Positions 7,750-15,867 of a stretch of 64,000 bases of DNA are shown here, in pieces. Below the pieces are notes generated by a model. The model saw nothing but the letters and a program-made list of their open reading frames with translations, was not told where the DNA came from and did no database searches. The position numbers and the translations under genes were made by a program. The DNA comes from Pseudonocardia endophytica. Its GTDB lineage: Bacteria; Actinomycetota; Actinomycetes; Mycobacteriales; Pseudonocardiaceae. Location: contig NZ_SMFZ01000001.1 in NCBI RefSeq assembly GCF_004339565.1, forward strand, positions 1,798,001 through 1,862,000, read 5' to 3'. Every line of letters begins with the position of its first letter. Positions within the stretch are counted from its first letter, which is position 1.

Positions 7750-8742
7750 GTGCACGTCGACGCCCACGGGCCGGCCGGGACCTCGCGCTTCCACACGGCC
7801 GACCTCGACGAAGCCCGGGAATGCACGTCCCGGACGTTCAGCAGACACGACGTCCGTCTGGTCGGCGGTAACGGTCTCGACTTCCGTCTCGACCTAGCCC
7901 GGTCACAGCGGCTGACGGTCGGACAGATGGCCTACGGGGCCGAAGCGACCGTGCAGGGCCCGCCGATGGAGCAGTGCTACCACCTCAACCTGCCGATGAC
8001 CGGGACGATCTCCGCCGCACAGCACGGCGTGCGCCGGACGTTCTCCGGAGGCGACGCCGCAATCATCTTCCGTCCGGGCGAGCCGTTTGTCGTCCTGATG
8101 AGCTCCGACTCCTGGCAGTACCACCTCAAGCTGCCGAAGGAGACGCTCGAGGCGCACGCCTCGAAGCTCGCCGGCGCCCGGGCCGTCGGAGACATCGAGT
8201 TCGACCTGACGTTCGACCTGACGACGACACACGGGCGCGCCCTGCTCGCGACCGTAGGGCTCCTCTACGACGAGTTCTCCCGAGAGGACGGCCTGGCACG
8301 CCTGCCCGCCGCGTGCCGTGAGCTCGAGTCCGCGGCGATGACCAGCGTCCTGATGACGGTTCCCAGCCAGCTGACAACCGGCGTCGGGACCGTTCCGGCG
8401 CGCACCCGCCGCTCCCGGATCCGCGAGGTCATGGACTACGTCGACGACCGGGCTGGGAGCGACGTCACGACGGCCGACCTCGCGGCGATGGCGGGGATGA
8501 GCCTGCGGGCGCTCCAAGCCGGGTTCCACGACGTCGCCGGCGTATCGCCGACCGCCTACCTGCGCGCGGCCCGTCTCGACCGGGTCCACGCCGATCTGAC
8601 GGCCGGCGCCTCGGTCACCGACGCCGCGACCCGGTGGGGCTTCTACCACCTCGGACGGTTCGCCCAGCACTACCGCAGGCGCTTCGGCATGCTTCCGTCG
8701 GACACCGCCCGGCGCACAGGGCCGCCGCGCCGGCGACCCTAG
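7750..8742 (+). CDS. AraC family transcriptional regulator 1
   Basis: The 330-residue DNA-binding protein has an N-terminal AraC_binding_2-like beta domain (residues about 1-190) with TVQGPPMEQCYHLNLPMTG. The C-terminal half is an HTH_18 AraC domain with both helix-turn-helices (TTADLAAMAGMSLRALQAGF and TDAATRWGFYHLGRFAQHYR). It is a clear paralogue of the protein at 13181-14176, with conserved segments along the whole length. AraC proteins of this type usually activate adjacent catabolic genes when the substrate is present. It is divergent from the P450 and carries the shared AT-rich element in its own promoter, so autoregulation and control of the island are likely. Confidence 0.88.
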   Translation: MHVDAHGPAGTSRFHTADLDEARECTSRTFSRHDVRLVGGNGLDFRLDLARSQRLTVGQMAYGAEATVQGPPMEQCYHLNLPMTGTISAAQHGVRRTFSGGDAAIIFRPGEPFVVLMSSDSWQYHLKLPKETLEAHASKLAGARAVGDIEFDLTFDLTTTHGRALLATVGLLYDEFSREDGLARLPAACRELESAAMTSVLMTVPSQLTTGVGTVPARTRRSRIREVMDYVDDRAGSDVTTADLAAMAGMSLRALQAGFHDVAGVSPTAYLRAARLDRVHADLTAGASVTDAATRWGFYHLGRFAQHYRRRFGMLPSDTARRTGPPRRRP

Positions 8743-8792
8743 AACTCGATGACGGCCTTCCCGCCGGCCGGGAGCAGGTCCCGACCGGCTGA
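8739..8792. pseudogene. 54-bp scar built from the 3' tails of two other island genes
   Basis: On the minus strand 8739-8768 encodes AGGKAVIEF followed by a stop, the exact C-terminus of the alcohol dehydrogenase whose gene ends at 1926. Overlapping it, on the plus strand, 8766-8792 encodes GREQVPTG followed by a stop, the C-terminus of the LtrA protein ending at 6387 (GREQVPAG). The two pieces meet at a shared GGCCGG. About 50 of 54 bases match the parents. It looks like a recombination relic showing that these two 3' ends were once neighbours. It has no coding role now. Confidence 0.75.
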
Positions 8793-8800
8793 CCGGCCGC

Positions 8801-10714
8801 TCAGGACGCCCGCAGCGCGCGGGTCGCGTCGTCGTCGACGCGCAGGCCCTCGGGATCGGCGTGCGGGTCCCCGACGACCACGACGCCGTAGTCGCGCGCG
8901 GCGCCCTCGACGCTGACGTAGGAGTCACGGACGTCCTCGAGGACCTTCGCCGGGTCGCGCTCGAACGCCGGCCCCCATCCCCCGCCACCGTTCGTCAGGC
9001 ACCGCAGGACCGATCCGGCCGCCGTGCGCCACGGCGTCTCGCGCCCGAAGTGGTGGTAGACGCCGTTCGCGGGGTCGAGCGCCTTCGTCTGCGGGTCGAG
9101 GATCCCGGCGACCGGGTTGCTCGTGGCGTAGACGTCGCGGCCGGTCCCGACGAGACCGGTGAGCTCCCCCTCAGGCGGGAAGATCCACATGGCGCCGTTC
9201 GGCCCGGCTTCGCCACCGTTTGCCCCGACCCCGCTCGGCTCGCGGGTGCGGAACGGCGACAGGTACTGCTCGGCGTCGGTCAGCCAGAGCGAGTCCTTCA
9301 GGTTCGCCGCGCCGCCGCGGTGCGTGCCCGCTCCCCCGGTGTCGGTCGCGTGTTCCTTGCGCAGCACGACAACGGGCGAGTCGTGCTCGATCGTCTCGGT
9401 CGCCGGGTCCAGGTTGTTCAGGTTGAACAGCACCGTGTAGCTGTCCCCGTCACCGTGCGCGGTCGCGCCCCACGGGCCGTGCTCGCCGCCGCACTGGGTG
9501 GCCGACTGCCACGGCGTGCCGTCCGCGCGCAGACCGCTCGCGTTGTGCGTGTTCGTCGACCCGTAGTCGCCGCCGACGGCGCGGTCGCCGAGCACCGGGT
9601 TGAGCGCCTGGAAGATCGCGGCGATCAGCGCGCCGGACGTCTCCCAGAACATCATCGGGGCGCCCTCCGGCGGCATCGACGAGATCACCGTCCCGGGCGG
9701 GGCGACGAGGTCGACGTGCCGCCAGGTGCCCGACGTGAACGGGATCGACGGGTCGAGCAGCATCGTGAGCGCGACGCCGAGCGCGGTCTTCGCGTCCGCG
9801 ATCCCGCAGTTGATGCACGTGCGGGCCTGCGCCGACGTCCCGGAGATGTCGGCCTCGATGTCGGCGCCCCGCTTGCGGACCGTCACCGCGACGGCGAAGT
9901 CGAGCGTGTCGTCGAGCCCGTCCGCGTCGACCGTCGCGGTGCCCGAGTAGTCGCCGTCCGGGATCCGGCCGATCGCCTCGCGCATCAGCTCCGCCGACGT
10001 GTCGCAGGCGTAGACCAGCGAGCCGAGGTACGCGTCCAGCCCGTACCGGTCGATGATCTCGTGCACGAGCCGCTCCCCGAACTGCAGCTGGTGCAGCGTG
10101 GACATGAAGTCGGGCAGCAGCAGCCCGCCGAAGCGCGAGTTGTCGAACACGAGACTGAACATCGACCGGACCGGCTCGTCCTTGTGCCACAGCAGGACCG
10201 GCGGGATGACGACGCCGTTCTCGTACACGTTCATCTTCGTCGCGGAGAACCCGCCGGGCACGGTGCCGCCCATGTCGAGCTGGTGGGCGCACATGTTCAC
10301 GAACGAGACGATCGCGCCGTCCACGAACACCGGGCGGACGAACAGCACGTCGTTGACGTGCCTGCCGCCGCGGTACGGGTCGTTGCAGATCAGCACGTCG
10401 CCCTCGACGAGGTTCTCCGGCCCGAACTCCTCGACGGTGTTGCGCACGGCGTCGGCCATCGTCCCGAGGAACACGGTGAGGCTGTTGCTGACCACCGCCA
10501 TCCGGTAGTCCTGCTCGGGCGGGCCGGACACGGTGCACGCGAAGTCGTACCAGTCGCGGATGATCGGGCTGAACGCCTCGCGCAGGAACGCAGTGCTCAT
10601 GTGGCCCATCGTGTGCTTGAGCCGGTTCACGATCACCGACGCGCTGAAGCGGTCACACGAGTAGGCGTCCTGGAACCGGGTGTCGTCCAGGTCTCGGATC
10701 CTGGTGTCGGACAT
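8801..10714 (-). CDS. hydantoinase B / acetone-carboxylase alpha-like subunit
   Basis: This 637-residue protein of the HyuB family starts at an ATG 5 bp after the hydantoinase A stop. Recognisable family blocks include GDVLICNDPYRGGRHVNDV, HQLDMGGTVPGGFSA, GGDYGSTNTHNASG and the glycine-rich C-terminal NGGGGWGPAFERDPAKVLEDV. HyuA/HyuB pairs hydrolyse N-methylhydantoin or 5-oxoproline with ATP, or carboxylate ketones such as acetone and acetophenone. The small zinc-ribbon gene at the head of this operon favours the carboxylase-like branch, but that is inference. It is the last gene of the operon and ends next to the 54-bp scar. Confidence 0.85.
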   Translation of the reverse strand: MSDTRIRDLDDTRFQDAYSCDRFSASVIVNRLKHTMGHMSTAFLREAFSPIIRDWYDFACTVSGPPEQDYRMAVVSNSLTVFLGTMADAVRNTVEEFGPENLVEGDVLICNDPYRGGRHVNDVLFVRPVFVDGAIVSFVNMCAHQLDMGGTVPGGFSATKMNVYENGVVIPPVLLWHKDEPVRSMFSLVFDNSRFGGLLLPDFMSTLHQLQFGERLVHEIIDRYGLDAYLGSLVYACDTSAELMREAIGRIPDGDYSGTATVDADGLDDTLDFAVAVTVRKRGADIEADISGTSAQARTCINCGIADAKTALGVALTMLLDPSIPFTSGTWRHVDLVAPPGTVISSMPPEGAPMMFWETSGALIAAIFQALNPVLGDRAVGGDYGSTNTHNASGLRADGTPWQSATQCGGEHGPWGATAHGDGDSYTVLFNLNNLDPATETIEHDSPVVVLRKEHATDTGGAGTHRGGAANLKDSLWLTDAEQYLSPFRTREPSGVGANGGEAGPNGAMWIFPPEGELTGLVGTGRDVYATSNPVAGILDPQTKALDPANGVYHHFGRETPWRTAAGSVLRCLTNGGGGWGPAFERDPAKVLEDVRDSYVSVEGAARDYGVVVVGDPHADPEGLRVDDDATRALRAS

Positions 10715-10719
10715 GGGTC

Positions 10720-12756
10720 TCACTTCCTGGTGATGACGAGTTCGCCGTAGCGGCCGACGGTCAGGTGCTGCCCGGCACAGACGTGGGTGGTCGAGAGTCC
10801 CTCGTCGACGATCAACGGCCCGTCGAGCTCGTCGCCGGATTGCAGCGCGACGCGGTCGTAGACGGGGGCCTCCTGGCTGTCGTCCGGTGCGTCGAGATCG
10901 CCCAGGAAACGCAGGGTCGCGGTACGGACCGGGGTGAGCGTCTCGTCTCCTCGGACCCGCAGCTCGGGGTACTCGACCTTCGGCGTGTCCAGCACGGCGC
11001 GCACCCGGAACGTGACGCCCTCGACCGGGAAGAACTCGAAGCGGTTGCCGGAGCGCTCGGCGTAGGTGTCGTGGAACGACGCGATCATGGTGTCGATCGC
11101 GGCCGCGTCGATCGTGCCGCCCGGCACCGGGACGAACGGGGTCTCCCAGCTCTGGCCGAACAGGTGGCCGTCGTAGCTGCGCTCGAACGTGACGTCCGTG
11201 GACGCGTCGAGGCGCTCGGAGATCTGGCTCTCCATCTCGGTGAACAGCGCGTCGATCCGCGGTGCGACGTCGGCGGACAGGATCGTGTACGCGCTGCGGT
11301 TCGCGGTGTAGGTCTGGTCGGCCGACAGCAGGCCCAGCGCGGAGAACAATCCCGGGTTCGGCGGGACGACGACCTGCTTGCAGTGCACGGCGTCCATCGC
11401 CGCCGGGAGCAGCATCGGGCCGGCCGCGCCGTAGGCGACCAGGCTGTAGTCCCGCGGGTCGATGCCGTGCGCGATCGCCACGTTGAACACGCCCTCGGCG
11501 ATGTTGTGCACCGCCATCTCGTAGGCGTAGCGGACACGCTGGGCGAGCGTGAAGTCGGTCGGCAGCGCCTCGAACGCCTGCGTGGCCCTGTCCAGGTCGA
11601 GCGAGAGCTTGCCCCCGGCGAACCCGCCCGGGTCGAGGATCCCCATCATCAGACACGTGTCGGTCGTGGTCGGCTCGGTGCCGCCGCGCCCGTAGCACGC
11701 GGGGCCGGGCGTCGAGCCCGCGCTGCCCGGCCCGACCTGCACCTCACCGGCCTGCCCGATGCTCACCAGGCTCCCGCCACCGGCGCCGATCGAGGTGACG
11801 TCGTTGGCCAGCGCGTTCACGACCAGGTCGTGCTCCAGCTCGAACGTCGTGTTCACGATGGCTTCGCCGCCGGTGACGACGGAGATGTCGCACGACGTCC
11901 CGCCGACGTCGGCGCAGAGCAGGTTCGGCTCGCCGATCAGGGACCCGAAATGGGCGCTGGCGACGGTGCCCGCGGCCGGCCCGGAGAACACGATCCGGAA
12001 CGGCTGCTCCATCGCCCGGTGCGACGGCACGAGCGTCGCGGCGCAGTCGGCGAAGTTGAGCCGGCCGGTGAACCCGAGGTCCGCCAGGCCCTTCTCCAGT
12101 GCGGCGGTGTAGTCCGAGTAGATCAGCTTCATCGCCGCGTCGATCACCGTGGTCGACGCGCGGGTGTACTCCTTGGCCAGCGGGGAGACCTCGCTGGAGA
12201 TCGAGCACGGGACGTCGCCGAGGACCTCGCGCACCAGCTCGCGCAGCCGCTCCTCGTGCGAGCGGTTGATGTAGGCGTTGATCAGGCAGATCGCCACGCC
12301 GGCGACCTCGCACCGGCGCAGCACCTCCAGCTCGGCCCGCGCCTGGTCCTCGTCGAGCTCGAACAGGATTCTGCCGTCGGCGGTGATCCGCTCGCGGATC
12401 CCGCGGCGCAGGTAGCGGCGCACGAGCGGTCGGGCCGCGTCGCCGAAGCTGCGCCGCCAGCCCGGGTCGAGGATGGCGTCGTCCGGCCGCCAGACCCGGC
12501 CCATGTCGAGGATGTCCCGGTGCCCTTCGGTCGCCAGGAACCCGATCTTCGGGAGCCGCCGGGTGATCACCGCGTTCAGCCCGTGCGTGCTCGCATGGTT
12601 GAAGACGGCCGAGTTCCCGACGCCGAGCTCGGCGGCGCCGTCCAGGACGGCGCGGCTCACATCGGTGTAGTCGGTGGACACCTTCGCCGTGTGGATCTGC
12701 CCATCACGCAGGGCGACCACGTCGGTGAACGTGCCGCCCACGTCGACTGCGATCAT
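10720..12756 (-). CDS. hydantoinase A / acetone-carboxylase beta-like ATPase subunit
   Basis: The 678-residue HyuA-family protein begins MIAVDVGGTFTDVVALRDGQ, the phosphate-1 loop of the sugar-kinase/actin ATPase fold. The second nucleotide motif is LCADVGGTSCDISVV. It also has the family sequence FSGPAAGTVASAHF. The ATG at 12756 has the Shine-Dalgarno GGGAAGGGACC; the frame open further upstream belongs to other DNA. The protein energises the reaction carried out with HyuB by ATP cleavage. It follows the zinc-ribbon gene by 14 bp and precedes HyuB by 5 bp. Substrate unknown. Confidence 0.88.
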   Translation of the reverse strand: MIAVDVGGTFTDVVALRDGQIHTAKVSTDYTDVSRAVLDGAAELGVGNSAVFNHASTHGLNAVITRRLPKIGFLATEGHRDILDMGRVWRPDDAILDPGWRRSFGDAARPLVRRYLRRGIRERITADGRILFELDEDQARAELEVLRRCEVAGVAICLINAYINRSHEERLRELVREVLGDVPCSISSEVSPLAKEYTRASTTVIDAAMKLIYSDYTAALEKGLADLGFTGRLNFADCAATLVPSHRAMEQPFRIVFSGPAAGTVASAHFGSLIGEPNLLCADVGGTSCDISVVTGGEAIVNTTFELEHDLVVNALANDVTSIGAGGGSLVSIGQAGEVQVGPGSAGSTPGPACYGRGGTEPTTTDTCLMMGILDPGGFAGGKLSLDLDRATQAFEALPTDFTLAQRVRYAYEMAVHNIAEGVFNVAIAHGIDPRDYSLVAYGAAGPMLLPAAMDAVHCKQVVVPPNPGLFSALGLLSADQTYTANRSAYTILSADVAPRIDALFTEMESQISERLDASTDVTFERSYDGHLFGQSWETPFVPVPGGTIDAAAIDTMIASFHDTYAERSGNRFEFFPVEGVTFRVRAVLDTPKVEYPELRVRGDETLTPVRTATLRFLGDLDAPDDSQEAPVYDRVALQSGDELDGPLIVDEGLSTTHVCAGQHLTVGRYGELVITRK

Positions 12757-12770
12757 CGTCGGTCCCTTCC

Positions 12771-12992
12771 CTACATCTGGTCGGACAGAAGCTGGATCGG
12801 TCCGAGGCGCGGGCCGCGCTCCCGTTCGACCGAGGCCAGGCAGCTCTGGCACTTCACGACGTCGAACCAGCCGCCCTCGGAGTTGACCGGGTAGCGGCGC
12901 AGGTCCTCGGCGCCGCAGCGCGGGCACCGGCCGTCCACCTGCTCCCGTTCCTGGAACAAGGGCTGGTTCGTGGTGGACACTCCGTCTGGCAT
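12771..12992 (-). CDS. small zinc-ribbon protein, candidate third subunit of the HyuA/HyuB enzyme
   Basis: The 73-residue protein has two CxxC knuckles, RCPRCGAED at about residue 22 and VKCQSCLASVE at about 48, as in a rubredoxin-like zinc ribbon. The rest is short and charged. The ATG at 12992 is taken as start. It is the first gene of the operon with hydantoinase A and B. Acetone and acetophenone carboxylases have a small zinc-containing subunit beside their HyuA/HyuB-like chains. By analogy this may be such a subunit, but I see no sequence identity that proves it. It is divergent from AraC regulator 2. Confidence 0.65.
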   Translation of the reverse strand: MPDGVSTTNQPLFQEREQVDGRCPRCGAEDLRRYPVNSEGGWFDVVKCQSCLASVERERGPRLGPIQLLSDQM

Positions 12993-13112
12993 CGCGACAC
13001 GGCTCCGTCTCGTCTCGGCGGCGGTGATCTGCCGGACGCTAGGGGCGACGTGGCACGGGTCACCATCACGTGAGCGAACCGACGGGTCCCGGGAACGAAC
13101 GGATTGCGACGA

Positions 13113-13130
13113 ACAATATATTCCGTATGA
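13113..13130 (+). promoter_or_regulatory. shared AT-rich element, copy C (upstream of AraC regulator 2)
   Basis: ACAATATATTCCGTATGA has the AATATAT core at 13115-13121, 60 nt before the regulator ATG at 13181. It is the most divergent of the four copies after the core. It lies in the divergent region with the zinc-ribbon/hydantoinase operon. Confidence 0.5.
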
Positions 13131-13155
13131 TGCTTCATCAGCATCACGATGATGC
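13129..13155. promoter_or_regulatory. repeated GATGC/GCATC palindromes
   Basis: GATGC at 13129-13133 and GCATC at 13141-13145 form an inverted repeat. GCATCACGATGATGC at 13141-13155 is a perfect palindrome around CGA. The block follows the AT-rich element and precedes the AraC regulator 2 start by about 25 nt. It is a plausible operator in the leader region. No protein can be assigned to it. Confidence 0.45.
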
Positions 13156-13180
13156 GCGCGGAAAGCCACTGCGAGGGAGC

Positions 13181-14176
13181 ATGCACACCGAGCAACGGGT
13201 CCGGCCCGCGACCGGGCCGACGCGGTTCCGGACCGCGGACCTGGATGTCGCCCGCGCGCAGGTGACCGAGACGTTCGCCGAGCACGAGATGACCGTCGCC
13301 GACGGGCGCGACCTGGACTTCCGTCTCGAACTCGCCCCGGCCGGACTACTGACTCTCGGCCGGCTCGGCTACGGCGCCGACGTGCGGATCGCCGGCCCAC
13401 CGATGCGGTACTGCTACCACGTCAATCTGCCGATCAGCGGCGAGAACACGGTCGAGCAGAACGGCGTGAAGCGGACGTCGATGGCCGGCCGCAGCGGTAT
13501 CGCCATGCTGCCGAACAGCCCGTTGACCATGTGGTGGACCCCGGAAGGTGACCAGCACGCCATCAAGCTGCCGAAGGAGCTCCTGGAGACTCACGCGGCG
13601 AAGCTCGCCGGGCGACCGGCCGGCGAGTGCATCCGGTTCGCGCTCGAGTTCGACCTGACCGGGCCCCAGGGGCGGGCCCTCCAAGCGACGACGCGGTTTC
13701 TCTCCACGGAGCTGAACCGGCCCGGCGGGCTCGCCACGATGCCGGCCGCACGGCACGAGATGGAGTCCGCGCTGATGACGCAGCTCCTGGTCACGATCCC
13801 GAGCCAGCTCACCCCCGAGCTGCACGGCCGCCCGACACACACCCGTACGTCGCGCATCCGCGAGGTCGTCGAGTACGTCGACGCCCACCCCGATGCAGAG
13901 CTGACCACCGCCGATCTCGCCGCCAGGGCGGGCATCGGCGCACGGGCGCTCCAGATCGGGTTCCAGGAGCTGGTCGGCATGACGCCTCGCGAGTACGTCC
14001 GAGGGGTTCGGCTCGATCAGGTCCGGATCGAGCTGAATGCCGGCGCCCGGCCGATCACCGCCGTCGCCGCGAAATGGGGCTTCTTCCATCCCGGCAAGTT
14101 CGCGCAGCAGTACCGAGCGCGATTCGGCCTCCTACCGTCGGACACGTCGCGCCGCGTCGACACTCCCTCGGCCTGA
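13181..14176 (+). CDS. AraC family transcriptional regulator 2
   Basis: The 331-residue paralogue of the regulator at 7750 starts at an ATG with GAGGGAG just upstream; the open frame before it crosses the promoter repeats. It has the same N-terminal effector domain (RIAGPPMRYCYHVNLPISG) and C-terminal AraC domain (TTADLAARAGIGARALQIGF and AVAAKWGFFHPGKFAQQYR). Differences concentrate in the effector domain, so the two may answer to different inducers but read similar DNA. It is divergent from the zinc-ribbon/HyuA/HyuB operon and upstream of the DUF2255 gene, both likely targets. Confidence 0.88.
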   Translation: MHTEQRVRPATGPTRFRTADLDVARAQVTETFAEHEMTVADGRDLDFRLELAPAGLLTLGRLGYGADVRIAGPPMRYCYHVNLPISGENTVEQNGVKRTSMAGRSGIAMLPNSPLTMWWTPEGDQHAIKLPKELLETHAAKLAGRPAGECIRFALEFDLTGPQGRALQATTRFLSTELNRPGGLATMPAARHEMESALMTQLLVTIPSQLTPELHGRPTHTRTSRIREVVEYVDAHPDAELTTADLAARAGIGARALQIGFQELVGMTPREYVRGVRLDQVRIELNAGARPITAVAAKWGFFHPGKFAQQYRARFGLLPSDTSRRVDTPSA

Positions 14177-14215
14177 GCCGAGCAGCGCGTGGCGGCCGAC
14201 AACTACGGAGACATG

Positions 14216-14233
14216 ATAATATATTATGCGTGA
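14216..14233 (+). promoter_or_regulatory. shared AT-rich element, copy D (upstream of DUF2255 gene)
   Basis: ATAATATATTATGCGTGA ends 33 nt before the ATG at 14267. It gives the clearest form of the motif and is nearly identical to copy B over 15 bases. Confidence 0.6.
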
Positions 14234-14266
14234 GCCACTCGAGCACTGACGCGGAAGGGCGAACCC

Positions 14267-14638
14267 ATGCCCCACTGGACTCATGACCAACTCGCCGCGC
14301 TCGACCAGCAGGAGGTCACGATCGCAACCCGCCGCCGGGACGGCGAGCTGCGTACGTTCCGGACCGTGTGGGTCGTACGCGACGGCGACAACCTGTTCGT
14401 CCGCTCGGCCTACGGCCGGGAGTCGGCCTGGTTCCGCGGAACCCGTAGCGCCCACGAGGGCCGCATCGAGGCCGGCGGAACGGCAGTCGACATCGCGTTC
14501 GTCGACGTCGACGACCCGGACCTGGCCGCTCGGCTCGACGAGCACTACCGGACCAAGTACGCCGCATCACCAGGCCCGATCGCGACGATGATCGGCGACG
14601 ACGCCCGGCGAGCGACGATGCGGCTCGACCCGCGCTGA
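14267..14638 (+). CDS. DUF2255 family protein
   Basis: The 123-residue cytoplasmic protein fits DUF2255: an early ITIATRRRDGELRTFRTVWVV-like strand region, then LFVRSAYGRESAWFRGTRSAHEGRI and a C-terminal HYRTKYAASPGPIATMIGDDARRATMRL. The family resembles split-barrel flavin/F420-binding proteins, but no activity is established. The gene has its own copy of the AT-rich element and follows AraC regulator 2, so it is treated as the last member of the island regulon. Confidence 0.75.
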   Translation: MPHWTHDQLAALDQQEVTIATRRRDGELRTFRTVWVVRDGDNLFVRSAYGRESAWFRGTRSAHEGRIEAGGTAVDIAFVDVDDPDLAARLDEHYRTKYAASPGPIATMIGDDARRATMRLDPR

Positions 14639-14640
14639 CG

Positions 14641-14882
14641 CCCGCGTGGTCGAGCTCTCCGGCCTCGGCCCAGGTCCTGTTCAGCGACGTCCAGCAGTAC
14701 GACTCGGCGTCCTCCGGACCCTCGCTGTCCCCGACGACGGGCCAGCGCCGCCGGTCCGACCCGCCGCCGAGCGGGTCGATCCGGATCACGAGGTGCCCAG
14801 CTGCACCAGCGTCATCCCACCGGTCGCCCGGCCACGAAGCTCGGGCACTCCACCACGTGCAGTCCGGTAGGGGTCCGCTCAT
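14641..14882 (-). pseudogene. frameshifted N-terminal fragment of a CaiB/BaiF family CoA-transferase
   Basis: All three minus-strand frames together spell the N-terminus of a family III CoA-transferase. MSGPL comes from the ATG at 14882, GLHVVECPSFVAG is in a second frame, MTLVQLGTS in a third, and VIRIDPLGGGSDRRRWPV then SYCWTSLNR are back in the first. At least two or three indels are needed, and the match stops after about 80 residues. The C-terminal three quarters and the catalytic Asp are absent. It is a decayed remnant, not expressed protein. Confidence 0.75.
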
Positions 14883-14889
14883 GCCCGCC

Positions 14890-15450
14890 ATCCCGTCCCC
14901 GGGCCCGGGGCGGCGCGCGGATGCGCACGGCACGGCGGAACGCGACGCGCCCCGGCACACGCGGTCGCCGGACCGGCGCGCGCCCACCGGACCCCGCGCG
15001 ACCGCGGCGTAACGGCCGCGGCGCGGGAGCGATGTCACGGGAGGGCCGTTCCGATGGCCCGCCGTCCGTCGCGCCCGCCGTACCGCCGGGCCGAACGGCC
15101 CGCCGCGATCTTCTCGGCGTTCGACCGTGATCGATCGCTCGAATGCCGGGCAACCACTGTGGACGATGTGGTTCGTTCGGAGCAGCGGGCGTCCACCCGT
15201 GCGCGGTGGATCCGGCCGCGGCTCTCACCCGGACGGCGTGCGACTGACCTTCCGGGTCGCTGTCCGGCGCATCTCCGGCACCGTTCGACGTGGCGTCGAA
15301 CGGCGAACGGTTCACCCGCATGGCCGTTGCGGCACAACGTTTTGCCTATTTTTCCCGGGCGGGCAATATCCCGGCCCGGGCCGCGACGGCGGTGCGGGGA
15401 GCACCCCGTCCGGCCCGCGTCCGCACCACCCGAGGATGAGGAGAACGACC
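14890..15450. other. non-coding stretch with two hairpins
   Basis: No convincing gene is seen here on either strand; the open frames are arginine-rich GC artefacts. A 10-bp perfect stem, CCGTTCGACG/CGTCGAACGG, lies at 15281-15303 with a 3-nt loop. A second stem, CCCGGGC/GCCCGGG, lies at 15354-15380 after a T-rich run and may shape the leader of the small secreted protein gene at 15451. The area adjoins the CoA-transferase fragment and is probably degraded DNA. Confidence 0.5.
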
Positions 15451-15741
15451 ATGAACACACGGGCACGGATCGCCGTCGGAGCCGTCGTCGCCGGGGCCGC
15501 GACCGTCGGCACCGCGGGCGTGGCGATGGCCGGGACGGCCTACCCCGACGCCGACGGGGCCGGCCACGTCGCCACGTACAAGTCGGCGGGCCACGGCTCG
15601 TCGTCCTCGTTCGGCGCGATCTCCGACGACGACGGGGGCCAGGACCGCACGGGCCTGCTCACCGGTGTCTCCCAGGGGGTCGGAGGCCTCCTGGGCGGCG
15701 TCTGGGACGCGACGGGCCCCCTCGTCGACGGGCTCCTCTGA
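15451..15741 (+). CDS. small secreted protein, unknown function
   Basis: The 96-residue protein begins at an ATG preceded by GAGGATGAGGAG. It has a typical Sec signal peptide: basic MNTRARIAV, a hydrophobic core, and a cleavage site after GVAMA. The mature part is about 70 residues, rich in Gly, Ser and Asp, and ends in a hydrophobic glycine-rich tail (LTGVSQGVGGLLGGVWDATG). It contains no cysteine. A chaplin-like or other cell-wall role is possible, but no family is recognised. The start chosen leaves the long leader with hairpins upstream untranslated. Confidence 0.7.
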   Translation: MNTRARIAVGAVVAGAATVGTAGVAMAGTAYPDADGAGHVATYKSAGHGSSSSFGAISDDDGGQDRTGLLTGVSQGVGGLLGGVWDATGPLVDGLL

Positions 15742-15867
15742 GCTGATCGCGGACGGCCCCGGGGACGCGCGCCGCCGCGCCGCCCGGGGCCGTCGCGGTC
15801 CGCACCACGTCACCTCCCGCCGGATCGGCGAGCAGCGCAGGTGCGGCGGGCCGGGTACAACTGCGGA

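Noticed and set aside
8801..12756. Calling the HyuA/HyuB pair an N-methylhydantoinase or 5-oxoprolinase outright
   Set aside because: The families cannot be told apart by eye, and the extra zinc-ribbon gene argues for caution.
14316..15038. A 240-residue protein on the minus strand opposite the DUF2255 gene
   Set aside because: Only the segment at 14641-14882 resembles a protein, and that part needs frameshifts; it is the CoA-transferase pseudogene.
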